Shown piece after piece: positions 1 through 9,606 of a DNA stretch of 64,000 bases. The notes below the pieces were generated by a model. That model saw only the letters and a program-made list of their open reading frames with translations. It made no database searches and had not been told where the DNA came from. The stretch covers positions 2,170,001-2,234,000 of the forward strand of contig NZ_QEKM01000001.1 of the NCBI RefSeq assembly GCF_003096555.1, given 5' to 3'. The position numbers and the translations under genes were made by a program. Source of the DNA: Simplicispira sp. 125 (GTDB lineage Bacteria; Pseudomonadota; Gammaproteobacteria; Burkholderiales; Burkholderiaceae_C). How positions within the stretch are numbered: the stretch's first letter is position 1; each line of letters opens with the position of its first letter.

Positions 1-710
1 TCGGGTATGCCCAGGTGCTCGATCGGGTTGATCTGCACCAGCAAGATGTCGCTGCTCTCGGTTTGGTAGATCAAAGGGTGCAGGGCGGGATTGCCAGAGT
101 AACCACCGTCCCAGTAAAGCTCCCCCTCGATCTCGACCGCCTTGAAAACCATGGGCAGGCAAGCCGATGCCATCACCGCATCGGCCGAGAGCCGTGCTCC
201 CGAAAAAATCTCGCCGCGCCCGGTGCGCACGTTGGTGGCACAGACAAAAACCTGCAACCCATCCTTGCGGGGCTGGGACAACCGTTCGAAATCGATTTCG
301 CGCTCCAGCAGGCGGCGCAGAGGATTGAAGTCGAACGGATTGGCCTGCGCCGGAGCGAGCCACGGGGTCATCATCGACAGGCCCGGCAACGCCTGCGCCT
401 GGGGCACGCCCCACACCAGGCTGCCCATGGCTCCCACACCTTCCCACAAGCGCGCCAGCGTGGCCCGCGCCAGCGCGGCCCCTGCCTGGCGCGCTTCCTG
501 TGGGTCAGAAAACTCCTGGGCGGCATGCGCAAAGCCATGCGCCATGGCCACAGCATTCATGGCGCCTGCGCTGGTGCCGCTGATGCCTTCAAAATCAAGC
601 CCGCCGTCTTCCAGCAGGGCATCGAGCACGCCCCAGGTCAGTGCACCGTGCGAGCCCCCACCCTGCAGCGCCAGGTTCAACCGCTGCTGCGGTTTGCGCG
701 GCTTAGGCAT
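1..710 (-). CDS. Patatin-like phospholipase, 3' end cut by window edge
   Basis: About 236 codons are visible and the C-terminus lies outside the window. The protein begins [19 protein letters not shown] and carries the patatin set: glycine-rich oxyanion loop (GGGSHG), nucleophile elbow GTSAG (GXSXG) and the DGG motif (YWDGGYSGN) holding the catalytic Asp. Patatin-family enzymes are Ser-Asp dyad lipid acyl hydrolases; the substrate cannot be read here. No signal peptide or membrane segment is seen, so it is probably cytoplasmic or membrane-peripheral. Its ATG overlaps the end of the preceding small membrane-protein gene by 8 bases, so the two are translationally linked and it is the last visible gene of the hisI-hisE unit. 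Family assignment is secure; physiological role is unknown. Confidence 0.88.
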   Translation of the reverse strand, partial: MPKPRKPQQRLNLALQGGGSHGALTWGVLDALLEDGGLDFEGISGTSAGAMNAVAMAHGFAHAAQEFSDPQEARQAGAALARATLARLWEGVGAMGSLVWGVPQAQALPGLSMMTPWLAPAQANPFDFNPLRRLLEREIDFERLSQPRKDGLQVFVCATNVRTGRGEIFSGARLSADAVMASACLPMVFKAVEIEGELYWDGGYSGNPALHPLIYQTESSDILLVQINPIEHLGIP

Positions 711-1089
711 CCAGCGCCTGGTCTTTGTTCATGGCAACCATGCCGCGCACAATGCGGTACAGGAACCAGATCGAGATCAAGCCCCAGGCAATCCAGCCCG
801 GAAAGATGAACAACAGCCACAGTGGCGATGTCACCAAATACAGCACCCCCGCCCACAGCACGGTACGGATGCGCCACGAAAAATGGCTGGCCTGCCAGGT
901 GCCCTGGGCATCGCCTTTTTTGACAAGATCGATGACCAGCGCAATGATGAGCAGTGCCGCCCCCGGTTGGGCCCCTGGAATGACCGCTCCCACCGCCACG
1001 ATCAGGTGCAGCACATAACTGACCCAGCCCCAGGCCTTGAGACCCTCGGCACGTTCGTCACTGGCCTGCACGTCAATGATGTCACTCAT
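703..1089 (-). CDS. Small integral membrane protein, DUF4870-like
   Basis: A 128-residue protein starting [20 protein letters not shown]. It has about three hydrophobic helices, around residues 20-50 and 75-115, the pattern of DUF4870/TIC20-like small membrane proteins of unknown function. The start at 1089 is preferred over upstream in-frame codons because AGGAGG lies six bases before it. It overlaps the hisE stop and its own stop overlaps the start of the patatin gene, so it lies in a translationally coupled run. Such a gene is commonly found beside hisIE in Burkholderiales (family knowledge). Its function is unknown. Confidence 0.75.
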   Translation of the reverse strand: MSDIIDVQASDERAEGLKAWGWVSYVLHLIVAVGAVIPGAQPGAALLIIALVIDLVKKGDAQGTWQASHFSWRIRTVLWAGVLYLVTSPLWLLFIFPGWIAWGLISIWFLYRIVRGMVAMNKDQALDA

Positions 1090-1483
1090 GGGGAGCCTCC
1101 TGCGCGGCACGCGCAACGGCCTTGCGCAAGGCTTTTTCCTCGATACCGCTGGTGCCCTCTCGGCGCTCCAGTTCGGCCACCACGTCGGCAGGACTCAGCC
1201 CATAGTGCGCCAGCGCGATCATGGTGTGAAACCACAGGTCAGCCACCTCGTAGACGATTTTTGCGGGGTCGGCTCCATGGTCTACATCCTTGGCGGCCAT
1301 CACCACCTCGGTGGCTTCCTCGCCGATTTTTTTCAGGAAGGCGTCCGGCCCCTTGTGCAGCAGGCGGGACACGTAGCTTTTTTCAGGATCTCCGCCATGG
1401 ACTGGCTTGCGGCTCTCGATAACGCTGGCCAGGCGTGCCAGTGCGCCTTCGGTAAAGGGAGTCGAGGTATCAGAAGAGGACAT
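1082..1483 (-). CDS. hisE: Phosphoribosyl-ATP pyrophosphatase
   Basis: A 133-residue HisE (EC 3.6.1.31), which removes pyrophosphate from phosphoribosyl-ATP in the second step of histidine synthesis. It belongs to the MazG-like all-alpha NTP pyrophosphatases; the metal-binding acidic pattern [16 protein letters not shown] and the later [13 protein letters not shown] helix are present. It starts five bases after the hisI stop and overlaps the next gene by 8 bases, so it is cotranscribed with both. Length is normal for a stand-alone HisE; hisI and hisE are separate genes here, not fused. The remaining his genes are not in the window. Confidence 0.95.
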   Translation of the reverse strand: MSSSDTSTPFTEGALARLASVIESRKPVHGGDPEKSYVSRLLHKGPDAFLKKIGEEATEVVMAAKDVDHGADPAKIVYEVADLWFHTMIALAHYGLSPADVVAELERREGTSGIEEKALRKAVARAAQEAPHE

Positions 1484-1488
1484 GGCAC

Positions 1489-1878
1489 TTATTTGTAGAT
1501 GGATTGCGGGTCTTTCAAGACCGGATCGACGCTCTGCCAGGCGTCGCCCTGCAAAACACGGAAAAAACAGCTGTGCCGCCCGGTGTGGCAGGCGATGCCA
1601 GGCTCGTGGCCCTGCTGCGTCACCTGCAATAGCACCACATCCTGGTCGCAGTCGACGCGAATTTCGTGCACGGTCTGCACGTGGCCGGACTCCTCGCCCT
1701 TGAACCACAGCTTGCCGCGCGACCGACTGAAATACACAGCCCGGCCCAGCTCTGCGGTTTTTTGCAGCGCCTCGCGGTTCATCCAGGCAAACATGAGCAC
1801 GTCGCCCGTGCCTTTTTCCTGCGCAATCACGGGGACCAGCCCCTGTGCGTCCCATTTCACTTCGTTGAGCCAGTTCAT
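1489..1878 (-). CDS. hisI: Phosphoribosyl-AMP cyclohydrolase
   Basis: A 129-residue HisI (EC 3.5.4.19) that opens the adenine ring of phosphoribosyl-AMP in step three of histidine synthesis. The zinc and magnesium ligand motifs are intact: RVDCDQD around C77 and the CHTGRHSC segment with C97 and C104. It lies directly upstream of hisE. Upstream, 52 bases away, is the S49 peptidase gene on the same strand rather than hisF, the more usual neighbour, so hisI probably depends on read-through from that unit or on a promoter inside the peptidase gene. Confidence 0.96.
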   Translation of the reverse strand: MNWLNEVKWDAQGLVPVIAQEKGTGDVLMFAWMNREALQKTAELGRAVYFSRSRGKLWFKGEESGHVQTVHEIRVDCDQDVVLLQVTQQGHEPGIACHTGRHSCFFRVLQGDAWQSVDPVLKDPQSIYK

Positions 1879-1930
1879 GGCTGCATTGTCGGTGATTTAC
1901 CGGGCCTGCCCGGCCATGCGTCTCTGGACT

Positions 1931-2977
1931 TCAGCGCAACTGCGGCATGAACGAACGGGCGGCCTGCACGGCCCCGGCGCCGATGGCTGCACCAAAACGC
2001 TTGGCCAAGCGTTCGGCCACGTTTTCATGGCGCGTGTAGTCGATGATGTCCTCGGCCTTGACGATCTCACGCGCCACATAGTCAAGGTTGCCCAGCTGGT
2101 CTGCCAGGCCCAACTCGATGGCCTGCTGGCCCGTCCAGAACAGGCCGCTGAAGGTGTCGGGCGTGCTCTTGAGCCGGTCGCCCCGGCCTGCCTTCACTAC
2201 GGCGATGAATTGCTGGTGGATCTGGTCGAGCATGGCCAGCGCATAGGCGCGCTGTTTTTCGGTTTGCGGACTGAAGGGGTCGAGAAAACCCTTGTTTTCG
2301 CCCGCCGTCAGCAGACGGCGCTCCACACCCAGTTTCTCCATGGTGCCGGTGAACCCGAAGCCGTCCATGAGCACGCCGATGCTGCCCACAATGCTGGCCT
2401 TGTCCACATAGATGTCGTCGGCCGCGGCAGCAATGTAATAGGCGGCCGAGGCACAGGTCTCCTCGACCACGGCATACACGGGCTTGCCATGCTTGGCCTT
2501 GAGACGCACGATTTCGTCGTTGATCATGCCCGCCTGCACGGGGCTTCCGCCGGGCGAATTGATGAGCAGCACCACCGCCTTGGAGCCGTCGTCTTCGAAG
2601 GCGCTGCGCAGGGCGGCGACCACATATTCGGCGCTGGCGTCGGCGCCAGAGGCGATTTCGCCCTTGATATCGACCACCGCCGTGTGCGGCGCGCTCTTGC
2701 TCGACGAGGTCGCCATATTGCTCGACATCAGCGCCCACGCGAGGGCTCCAAAGAATGCCAGCCAGCACAAGCGCCAAAAAATACGCCAGCGCCGCGCCGC
2801 TCGCTGCTCGTTCAGCGCGGCAAAAGCGAGCTTCTCCAAGACGGAGCGCTCCCAGCCCGGCGCCTGAGCGTCTGCATTTTTTGCTCCTGTATCAGTAGCT
2901 GCCTGCGCCCACAGATCGGGCGTTGCAGCGTTTTTTTGCTCAGATCCATTCGGAGGAAGCTGGTGGGACTCGGTCAT
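1931..2977 (-). CDS. sppA: SppA-type signal peptide peptidase (peptidase S49)
   Basis: A 348-residue membrane-anchored S49 serine peptidase of the short type, expected to degrade cleaved signal peptides. It has a cytoplasmic N-terminal tail, one transmembrane segment near residues 64-84, then the protease domain. Aligned by eye with the short Bacillus SppA, the nucleophile is S177 (TCASAAYY) and the general-base lysine is K229 (ENKGFLDP), with the same 52-residue separation. The SPGGS oxyanion motif is near residue 141. It starts one base after the Rieske gene stop. Residues about 13-33 of the tail are encoded by a copy of the dispersed palindromic repeat, so this part of the protein looks acquired. 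The ATG at 2977 is preferred; no strong ribosome site is visible, which fits coupling. Confidence 0.9.
   Translation of the reverse strand: MTESHQLPPNGSEQKNAATPDLWAQAATDTGAKNADAQAPGWERSVLEKLAFAALNEQRAARRWRIFWRLCWLAFFGALAWALMSSNMATSSSKSAPHTAVVDIKGEIASGADASAEYVVAALRSAFEDDGSKAVVLLINSPGGSPVQAGMINDEIVRLKAKHGKPVYAVVEETCASAAYYIAAAADDIYVDKASIVGSIGVLMDGFGFTGTMEKLGVERRLLTAGENKGFLDPFSPQTEKQRAYALAMLDQIHQQFIAVVKAGRGDRLKSTPDTFSGLFWTGQQAIELGLADQLGNLDYVAREIVKAEDIIDYTRHENVAERLAKRFGAAIGAGAVQAARSFMPQLR
2881..2940 (-). repeat. Dispersed palindromic element, copy 1, inside sppA
   Basis: On the minus strand it reads ACGCTGCAACGCCC, loop, GGGCGCAG, GC, AGCTAC, 7 nt, GGAGC: the two-hairpin pattern of the other copies. 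It is read in frame as SppA residues about 13-33, including QAATDTGAKN, in a poorly conserved cytoplasmic tail. Sense and element orientation agree. Confidence 0.6.
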
Positions 2978-2978
2978 A

Positions 2979-3356
2979 TCAGAACTTGATGGGCTGGATG
3001 TGGCTCGCAGTATGCCAGTGCACCATGCCATCGCTTTCGGTGAGGGCGATCTTCACCAGCCCACCGCGACAGGGACCTGCAACGCAGGTGCCCGTGTCGG
3101 GGGCGTAGGTTGCGCCATGGGTGGCGCACAACAGCCAGCGACCACTGTCGTCGAAAAACCGGTTTTCCTGGTAGTCCATTTCCATGGGCACATGTGCGCA
3201 GCGGTTCAGGTAGGCATGAACAGCCCCCTGGAATCGGACAGCAAAGGCGCGGCAGGTTTCGCCTGCGTACACCACATCGAAGGACACGGCCATGCCGCCG
3301 TCCTGCAGATCGGCACTGGGGCACAGGGGAATGGTGTCGGAAATGTTCGGCATCAT
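2979..3356 (-). CDS. Rieske [2Fe-2S] domain protein
   Basis: A 125-residue single-domain Rieske ferredoxin-like protein. The cluster ligands are C53 and H55 (RCAHVP) and C77 and H80 (CATHGATY), the usual C-X-H and C-X2-H pairs. There is no signal peptide or membrane anchor, so it is cytoplasmic, unlike the bc1 Rieske subunit. It could be an electron donor to an oxygenase, but no oxygenase lies nearby; partner unknown. It sits 20 bases after the HAD gene and one base before the S49 peptidase gene, in the rluC-led unit. Two adjacent ATG codons begin the frame; either could be used. Confidence 0.9.
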   Translation of the reverse strand: MMPNISDTIPLCPSADLQDGGMAVSFDVVYAGETCRAFAVRFQGAVHAYLNRCAHVPMEMDYQENRFFDDSGRWLLCATHGATYAPDTGTCVAGPCRGGLVKIALTESDGMVHWHTASHIQPIKF

Positions 3357-3376
3357 GGCATTGTCAACTGTCGAAA

Positions 3377-4048
3377 TCAGCCCTCACGGGCCAACCAGTC
3401 GTGCAGGTCGGCCACCGATTGTGCGATGTACAGGGGGCCCAGCGCGCCAAAGGCGTCGGGCGCATGCGCGCCGTAGCTCACGCCCAGGCTGGCACACCCG
3501 GCGTTGCGCGCCATCTGCAAGTCGTGCGTGGTGTCGCCAATCATGAGCACGCGCTCGGGCGCCACGTCGAACTCACCCATCAGTTCATGCAGCATCAGCG
3601 GATGGGGCTTGCCCGCCGTTTCGTCGGCCGTGCGAGAGCCATCGAACACCCCGCGAAGCTGCACGCTGTGCAAGGCCTCGTCCAGGCCGCGGCGGCTCTT
3701 GCCCGTGGCGACGGTCAGCAGGTGCCCGCGTTCGCGCAGCGCACCCAGCAAAGGCAACACGCCATGGAACAGGCTCAGGTCGTCCTGGTGGCGGGCGTAG
3801 TGGTAGCGGTAGCGCAGATTGAGATCGCCGTATTTTTCGGGCGGCACATCGGGTGCGGCATGGGCCAGGGCCTGGTTCAATGCCATGCCAATCACATAGG
3901 CGGCGTCACTGTCGCTGGGTACGGTGCCCCCGACATCGCGCACGGCAGACTGGATGCTGCGCACGATGATGGCGGTGGAGTCGAACAAGGTGCCATCCCA
4001 ATCGAAGGCGATCAGGTCAAAACGGCGCGGACGGGCAATAGGGCTCAT
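3377..4048 (-). CDS. HAD-superfamily hydrolase, phosphoglycolate phosphatase-like
   Basis: A 223-residue HAD subfamily IA phosphatase. Motif I is FDWDGTL with D16 and D18, motif II is in VATGKS, and motif IV is GDTTHDLQMA, with the helical cap inserted between motifs I and II. The closest familiar family is phosphoglycolate phosphatase/PGMB-like, but the substrate cannot be fixed from sequence. The ATG overlaps the rluC stop as ATGA, indicating translational coupling to the pseudouridine synthase; rluC-HAD pairing is common in Burkholderiales. A role in metabolite repair is possible but inferred. Confidence 0.9.
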   Translation of the reverse strand: MSPIARPRRFDLIAFDWDGTLFDSTAIIVRSIQSAVRDVGGTVPSDSDAAYVIGMALNQALAHAAPDVPPEKYGDLNLRYRYHYARHQDDLSLFHGVLPLLGALRERGHLLTVATGKSRRGLDEALHSVQLRGVFDGSRTADETAGKPHPLMLHELMGEFDVAPERVLMIGDTTHDLQMARNAGCASLGVSYGAHAPDAFGALGPLYIAQSVADLHDWLAREG

Positions 4049-5076
4049 GGGATAGAGGGAACAAAACAGGCCAGGTCGGGTGGCAGGGGCGCCAGCAGTT
4101 CGATGCGCTCGCCGCTGGCAGGGTGGGTGAACTGCAGCCTCCAGGCATGCAGAAACATGCGCTTGAGGCCGTGGCGGGGCAAACGGCGGTTGAGATCGAA
4201 GTCGCCATATTTCTCGTCCCCGGCAATCGGATGGCCCTGGCTGGCCAGGTGCACGCGAATCTGGTGGGTGCGCCCGGTCTTGATGGTGACCTCCAGCAGC
4301 GAAAACGTGGGCAAATCCTGGTCAGGCCGTGCGGGCAGGCTGGTGCGCAGCTTCACCAGCGTGATGGAACGCATGCCATCGGGATCATCCACCGTGGTGG
4401 TGCGCACACGCCGCTCGCCATCGGGCTGCAGGTATTTGTGCAGCGGCGTATCGATCACCTTCTTGTTCGCGGGCCACGTGCCGATCACCAGCGCCAGGTA
4501 GGTCTTACCGGTCTCCCGCTCGCGGAACTGGTCCTGCAGGTGCGTGAGTGCGCTGCGTTTCTTGGCCACCAGCAGGATGCCCGAGGTTTCGCGGTCGAGC
4601 CGGTGCACCAGCTCCAGAAACTTGGCCTGGGGCCGCGCCTGGCGCATTTGTTCGATCACACCAAAACTCACGCCGCTGCCACCGTGCACCGCTGTGCCGG
4701 CGGGTTTGTCGAGGGCGATGAGGTGCTCATCTTCGAGCAACAAAGGAAACTCCCGCGCTGGCGCGGGGCGTTCAGCCTTCTCGGCCATTTTTTCAGACAC
4801 GCGCACGGGCGGCAGGCGCACCTGGTCTCCTGCCTGCACACGCGTATCGGCCGTGGCGCGCCCCTTGTTGATGCGCACCTCGCCGCTGCGAATGATGCGG
4901 TAGACATGCGTCTTGGGCACGCCCTTGAGGTGGCGCATCAAAAAATTATCCAGCCGCTGGCCCGCGGAGTCAGCGTCCACGTCCAGCATGCGAACGGCGG
5001 GTGCCATGCGCGCGGGCAGGGGCTCTGGCGCCTTGGGACGGTGCGAAGCCGGTTTGGCCTCTATAATGTGTTTCAC
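4045..5076 (-). CDS. rluC: Ribosomal large subunit pseudouridine synthase C
   Basis: A 343-residue RluC/RluD-family synthase that isomerises uridines in 23S rRNA. It has an N-terminal S4 RNA-binding domain (about residues 35-85, KTHVYRIIRSGEVRINKG), then the catalytic domain with HRLDRETSG; D161 is the catalytic aspartate. The reading frame stays open far upstream, but homology begins near a GTG at 5076 (VKHIIEAKPA), which I take as the start; an ATG at 5010 is the alternative. It is the first gene of the minus-strand unit and diverges from rne. A plus-strand TATAAT lies just inside its 5' end, so the two promoters probably overlap. Confidence 0.93.
   Translation of the reverse strand: MKHIIEAKPASHRPKAPEPLPARMAPAVRMLDVDADSAGQRLDNFLMRHLKGVPKTHVYRIIRSGEVRINKGRATADTRVQAGDQVRLPPVRVSEKMAEKAERPAPAREFPLLLEDEHLIALDKPAGTAVHGGSGVSFGVIEQMRQARPQAKFLELVHRLDRETSGILLVAKKRSALTHLQDQFRERETGKTYLALVIGTWPANKKVIDTPLHKYLQPDGERRVRTTTVDDPDGMRSITLVKLRTSLPARPDQDLPTFSLLEVTIKTGRTHQIRVHLASQGHPIAGDEKYGDFDLNRRLPRHGLKRMFLHAWRLQFTHPASGERIELLAPLPPDLACFVPSIP
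5062..5067 (+). promoter_or_regulatory. Putative -10 box of the rne promoter
   Basis: A perfect TATAAT sits on the plus strand at the rluC 5' end. No convincing -35 is present at 16-18 bases. If used, transcription would start near 5074 and give an rne leader of about 590 nt. Long, self-regulating rne leaders are known in gammaproteobacteria; extending this here is inference. Confidence 0.4.
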
Positions 5077-5664
5077 CTGCGCAGTGTTTTGTAAGTAGTT
5101 GATTCGTCTGGAGTTTAGTCCACACGGCCGCTCACCCCGCGCAGGCAGGTCGATGCCAGCGGGCGTTGCACATGCAGATGACAGGCCAGTTGCCTGACAT
5201 GGCCGGTGCACCGCACGGGAGGCTGACACATTGGAACACTGATACGGAATCCCCTGTCTGGCAGGCTGCCCCACCCGGGCCCAGCGTGCCAGAGGATCGA
5301 AGCGAACATGTTGGTACTGGTCATGCGATTTTTGTCCCTCTGGCGGTGGCGTCTGCCGCTGCTGTGGGCAAAAAATTACACCCCAGAGCCCACCCTGCCT
5401 GCGCAACTAGCTATTCAATTTATAGCAAACCTGCACTATTCCAGGCTCGCCCCCATCCACGCGCCCTTGCCGCCCCCGCAGAGCTAGCAGCTGTGCGGGG
5501 CGTTGCAGCATTCCCGGCAATTCCCTTCGTTCCAAAGCGTCAGTCCAGGCATTGTTGGCCCCTTGAGGGCCTGTTGTCAGTATGGAATCACGCGCGCCGA
5601 CAGCCCGCGCAGCATGTTTGCTGCCAGACCGTCGGCGCCCGGCACACACAAAAGGAAATGCATC
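5077..5664. other. 588-bp divergent intergenic region, long rne leader
   Basis: This space separates rluC and rne. It holds no recognised gene. There is one small plus-strand frame at 5308-5490 (59 codons, beginning MLVLVMRFLSLWRWRLPLLW) with a weak GAGGAT ribosome site, a half copy of the dispersed repeat at 5407-5429, and several GC-rich inverted repeats. The likeliest role is the untranslated leader of rne, where RNase E could act on its own message. Confidence 0.5.
5407..5429 (+). repeat. Half copy of dispersed palindromic element (second hairpin only)
   Basis: AGCTATTCAATTTATAGC matches hairpin 2 of the element: AGCTAT, 7-nt loop, ATAGC, followed by AA as in full copies. The first hairpin is not recognisable. 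It lies inside the rne leader. Confidence 0.4.
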
Positions 5665-8600
5665 ATGAAGCGGATGCTGATCAACGCCACGCAGCCTGAA
5701 GAACGGCGCCTGGCCATCGTCGATGGACAAAAACTCCTCGACTACGAAATCGAAATCGAAGGGCGCGAGCAGCGCAAGGGCAACATCTACAAGGCCGTTG
5801 TCACGCGCGTCGAGCCTTCGCTGGAGGCCTGCTTTGTCGACTACGGTGAAGACCGCCACGGTTTCTTGCCGTTCAAGGAAATTGCCCGCCAGTATTTCGC
5901 CGCCGGCGTCTCGCCCAACCAGGCACGCATCAACGACGTCATCAAGGAAGGCCAGGAACTGCTGGTCCAGGTGGAAAAAGAAGAACGTGGCAACAAGGGC
6001 GCCGCCCTCACCACCTTCGTGAGCCTGGCCGGCCGCTATGTGGTGCTGATGCCCAACAACCCGCGTGGCGGTGGCGTAAGCCGCCGCATCGAGGGTGAGG
6101 ACCGCGCCGAACTCAAGGAGGCGATGGACCAGCTCGAATACCCCAACGGCATGTCCATCATTGCGCGCACCGCCGGTATCGGCCGCAGCGCGCCCGAGCT
6201 GCAGTGGGACCTGAACTACCTGCTGAAATTGTGGAACGCCATCGACGGCGCTGCCCAGGGCGGCAAAGGCGCTTTCCTGATTTACCAGGAATCGAGCCTC
6301 GTCATCCGCGCCATCCGCGACTACTTCAACAACGACATCGGTGACATCCTCATAGATACCGACGACATCTACGAACAGGCGCAGCAGTTCATGGCGCACG
6401 TCATGCCCGAGCATGCCGCCCGCGTCAAGCGCTACCGCGACGACGCCGCCCTGTTCTCGCGCTTCCAGATCGAGCACCAGATCGAGTCGGCATACGCCCG
6501 CACCGTGCAACTGCCCTCGGGCGGCGCCATCGTCATCGACCACACCGAAGCGCTGGTCAGCGTGGACGTAAACTCGGCCCGCGCCATCAAGGGCGGCGAC
6601 ATCGAGGAAACCGCCACCCGCACCAACCTGGAAGCCGCCGACGAAGTGGCCCGCCAGATGCGCCTGCGCGACCTGGGCGGCCTGATCGTGATCGACTTCA
6701 TCGACATGGAGGAGAGCAAGAACCGCCGCGAGGTGGAGAGCCGCCTGCGCGACGCCCTGCGCCAGGACCGCGCCCGCGTGCAGTTCGGCACCATCAGCAA
6801 GTTCGGCCTCATGGAAATGAGCCGCCAGCGCCTCAAGCCCGCATTGAGCGAAGGTTCCTCCATCCCCTGCCCGCGCTGCGGTGGCTCGGGCCATATCCGC
6901 GACACCGAATCGTCGGCGCTGCAGATCCTGCGCATCATTCAAGAAGAATCGATGAAGGACAACACCGCCGCCGTGCACTGCCAGGTGCCGGTGGAAGTGG
7001 CTTCGTTCCTGCTGAACGAAAAGCGCACCGAGATCGCCAAGATCGAGCTCAAGCAGCGCGTGGCCGTGCTGATGGTACCCAACAAGGCACTGGAAACACC
7101 CAACTACAAGCTCGAACGCCTCAAGCACGACGACCCACGCCTGGACCATGTGCAGGCCAGCTACACGCTCGCCGAAGAAGTGGAAGACCCCACCGCCGTG
7201 ACACGCCGCTCGCAGGAGCCGACCAACAAGCAAACCCCGGTGATCAAGGGCGTGCTGCCCGACGCCCCGGCACCACAGGCCGCGCCCCGCACCGAAGCAC
7301 AGGCCGAGGCCCGCGCTCCGCGCGCTCCCCAGCGGCAAGCCGCTGCTGCACCCCAGCCGGCTCCGGCACGTGCCCCGGTGGCCCCCCAGGAGCAGGGCTT
7401 CTTTGCCTGGCTCAAGGGCTTGTTCGGTATGGGCGACCCCCCTGCCGCAGCCCCCGCACCGACCCCAGCACCCGCTGCAGAAACCCCAGCCCGCGAGCCG
7501 CGCCGTGATGGACGTGGCGGTGATAGCCGAGGCCGCCGTGGCGAACGCAACGGCAGCCGTGATGGCAACCGCGACGTGAATGGCCGCGATGGCAACCGCG
7601 AAGCCAGTGGCCGTGATGGCGCTGCCGACGGCCGTGGCCGCCGCGGTGAACGCAGCGAGCGCCCATCGGAAGCACGCTCCACCGAGGGTGGTGGTCGTCC
7701 GCCCCGCGACGGCAACCGCGAAGGTGGCCGTGGCCGCCGCGACGGTGCCGAAGCACGCCCCGCAGCCGACGCTCCAACGCAGACAGCCCCCCAAGGCCCG
7801 GACGCGGCAGACAGCGAAAACCGCAACGAGGCACGCGGTGATCGCGCGCCCCGCAACGGCAATGGTGGCCGCGAGCGCCAGCCCCGTGGTGAAGGCCGCG
7901 AGCGCCAGCCCCGCAGTGAAGGCCGTGAACGCCAGCCCCGCGCCCAGGAAAGCCAGCCCAGCAACGCACCGGCGGATTTTGCCGATACCGCTCCACTGGC
8001 ACTGCTGCCCGACCTGGACCTGACAGGCAATGACATGCCCTCCGCAGCGGCGCAGGCCGACACTGGCGAGACCCGCACCCGCCGCTCGCGCGACCGTTAT
8101 GGCCGTGACCGTCAGCGTGGCGAACGTGGCGAGCCGCGCCGCGATGGACAGGAAGCGCCGCCAGCACCCGCAGCGGAAGGCATGATGGACTTCGAGTTGC
8201 CCGGCCAGCCGGTTCAAGCAGCTCCCTCGGACAACAGCCGCCGCAGTTACTTTGCACCCGCAGCCACAGCACCCCAGGCCGCTGAGCCAGCACCAACCCA
8301 GGCACCGGCACCAGTGGCCGCAGCCCCTGCGGTGGCAGCACCTGCACCGGCCATGCCAGCACCAGCCCCCGCGATGGCAGCACCCGTGCCAGCACCCGTG
8401 GCTCCTCCTGCGGCACCGGTCGCAGCACCGGCTGCAGCACCAGTGGCCGCCAGCAATGGCGCCCTGCCGGTCGTCGCGCCCTTCGTGCTGCCGATCGATG
8501 AAATGCAGCAAGTGGCCCAGGGCTCCGGCCTGCAGTGGGTGCAGTCGGACGCTGACAAGGTCGCCGCCATCCAGGCCGCCATTGCCGCCGAACCACGCCC

Positions 8601-8724
8601 CATCCACGTGCCCCGCGTGCGTCCACCGGCCGTGGTGCTAGACGACGGCCCGCTGGTGCTGGTGGAAACCCGCCGCGACCTGCGCGACATGCAGCTGCCG
8701 TTCGATCAGCCGCCAAGCGCCTGA
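5665..8724 (+). CDS. rne: Ribonuclease E
   Basis: A 1019-residue RNase E, the endonuclease that starts mRNA decay and processes rRNA and tRNA, and scaffolds the degradosome. The start [13 protein letters not shown] at 5665 has AAAGGA upstream; an in-frame extension from 5503 lacks homology. The N-terminal half holds the S1, RNase H-like, 5'-sensor and DNase I-like domains; the Zn-link CPRCGG gives C402 and C405. After about residue 510 the protein is disordered: an Arg/Gly-rich block with 9-residue repeats (GRERQPRxE), an Ala/Pro-rich linker, and a short conserved terminus ([20 protein letters not shown]) that may bind a partner. The gene is monocistronic, closed by a strong terminator. Confidence 0.97.
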   Translation: MKRMLINATQPEERRLAIVDGQKLLDYEIEIEGREQRKGNIYKAVVTRVEPSLEACFVDYGEDRHGFLPFKEIARQYFAAGVSPNQARINDVIKEGQELLVQVEKEERGNKGAALTTFVSLAGRYVVLMPNNPRGGGVSRRIEGEDRAELKEAMDQLEYPNGMSIIARTAGIGRSAPELQWDLNYLLKLWNAIDGAAQGGKGAFLIYQESSLVIRAIRDYFNNDIGDILIDTDDIYEQAQQFMAHVMPEHAARVKRYRDDAALFSRFQIEHQIESAYARTVQLPSGGAIVIDHTEALVSVDVNSARAIKGGDIEETATRTNLEAADEVARQMRLRDLGGLIVIDFIDMEESKNRREVESRLRDALRQDRARVQFGTISKFGLMEMSRQRLKPALSEGSSIPCPRCGGSGHIRDTESSALQILRIIQEESMKDNTAAVHCQVPVEVASFLLNEKRTEIAKIELKQRVAVLMVPNKALETPNYKLERLKHDDPRLDHVQASYTLAEEVEDPTAVTRRSQEPTNKQTPVIKGVLPDAPAPQAAPRTEAQAEARAPRAPQRQAAAAPQPAPARAPVAPQEQGFFAWLKGLFGMGDPPAAAPAPTPAPAAETPAREPRRDGRGGDSRGRRGERNGSRDGNRDVNGRDGNREASGRDGAADGRGRRGERSERPSEARSTEGGGRPPRDGNREGGRGRRDGAEARPAADAPTQTAPQGPDAADSENRNEARGDRAPRNGNGGRERQPRGEGRERQPRSEGRERQPRAQESQPSNAPADFADTAPLALLPDLDLTGNDMPSAAAQADTGETRTRRSRDRYGRDRQRGERGEPRRDGQEAPPAPAAEGMMDFELPGQPVQAAPSDNSRRSYFAPAATAPQAAEPAPTQAPAPVAAAPAVAAPAPAMPAPAPAMAAPVPAPVAPPAAPVAAPAAAPVAASNGALPVVAPFVLPIDEMQQVAQGSGLQWVQSDADKVAAIQAAIAAEPRPIHVPRVRPPAVVLDDGPLVLVETRRDLRDMQLPFDQPPSA
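7870..7950 (+). repeat. 27-bp tandem repeats in rne (GRERQPR units)
   Basis: Three near-identical 27-base units encode successive 9-residue blocks of type GRERQPR-[GSA]-x within the disordered arginine-rich region of RNase E. Arg-rich blocks in RNase E bind RNA and helicases. Unit number is likely to vary between strains because such repeats slip easily. Confidence 0.8.
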
Positions 8725-8767
8725 GGACCGGCACGGACGCCCACCAGCGACTGTGCCGATTGATGGA

Positions 8768-8799
8768 CCACTGGCCCCGCTTGGGGCCAGTGGCTTTTT
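8768..8799 (+). terminator. Rho-independent terminator of rne
   Basis: An 11-bp perfect stem (CCACTGGCCCC / GGGGCCAGTGG) with loop GCTT, followed by CTTTTT. It lies between rne and yaaA and separates their transcription. Confidence 0.93.
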
Positions 8800-8814
8800 G
8801 GAGACCCGCACGCC

Positions 8815-9588
8815 ATGATGATTTTGCTGTCCCCCGCCAAATCGCTCGACTATGACACCCCCGTCCCCGCCGACCTGCCGCACACGCGGCCGCAGTTCGT
8901 TGCGCAATCCCAGCAGCTCATCGAGATACTGCGACAGAAATCCCCACAAGACATTGCCTCGTTGATGAAGATCAGCGACCCGCTGGCCGCGCTGAACGTG
9001 GCGCGCTACCAAGCCTGGTCGAGCCGGTTCAGCGCCCGCAATGCGCGCCAGGCGCTGCTGGCCTTCAATGGCGATGTGTACGAAGGTTTGGATGCGCGCA
9101 CGCTGGCCGCTGAAGACCTGGCCTGGGCGCAGCAGCACCTGGCCATTCTCAGTGGCCTGTATGGCGTGCTGCGTCCGCTCGACTGGATGCAGCCCTACCG
9201 GCTGGAAATGGGCACACGACTGGCCACCCCGGCAGGCCAGACGCTCTACCAATTCTGGGGGCCGCGCATTGCCCTGTATCTCAACGCCTGCCAGCAGGAC
9301 GAAGAGGCACCCGTGGTGCTCAACCTGGCATCACAAGAATATTTCAAGTCGGTGGACCGCAAGCAGCTGCGCGCCCGGGTGGTCGAATGCGTGTTCGAGG
9401 ACTGGAAAAACGGCACCTGGAAAATCATCAGCTTCCACGCCAAGCGTGCGCGCGGCCTGATGGCACGCCATGCCATTACGCAGCGCGCCGCCACCCCCCG
9501 CCAGCTCGAAGACTTTGCCGCCGAGGGCTACGCCCATGACATCGGCGCGTCCAGCCCCGATCGTCTGGTGTTCCGCCGACGGGTCTGA
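8815..9588 (+). CDS. yaaA: Peroxide stress protein YaaA (DUF328/UPF0246)
   Basis: A 257-residue YaaA-family protein. In E. coli YaaA limits intracellular iron and oxidative DNA damage during peroxide stress and binds DNA. The hallmarks are present: start [12 protein letters not shown], the [11 protein letters not shown] segment, [18 protein letters not shown] and the C-terminal [13 protein letters not shown] block with catalytic-like basic residues. Length is typical. It follows the rne terminator by 16 bases, so its promoter must overlap the terminator or it uses residual read-through. The next gene begins within 20 bases, suggesting cotranscription with the dioxygenase. Confidence 0.95.
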   Translation: MMILLSPAKSLDYDTPVPADLPHTRPQFVAQSQQLIEILRQKSPQDIASLMKISDPLAALNVARYQAWSSRFSARNARQALLAFNGDVYEGLDARTLAAEDLAWAQQHLAILSGLYGVLRPLDWMQPYRLEMGTRLATPAGQTLYQFWGPRIALYLNACQQDEEAPVVLNLASQEYFKSVDRKQLRARVVECVFEDWKNGTWKIISFHAKRARGLMARHAITQRAATPRQLEDFAAEGYAHDIGASSPDRLVFRRRV

Positions 9589-9606
9589 GTGGGGTTAGAA
9601 AGCGCT

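Noticed and set aside
5407..8607. Antisense open frame of 1066 codons opposite rne
   Set aside because: It mirrors RNase E codons in a GC-rich gene and has low-complexity His/Ala/Gly content; the sense gene has clear domains.
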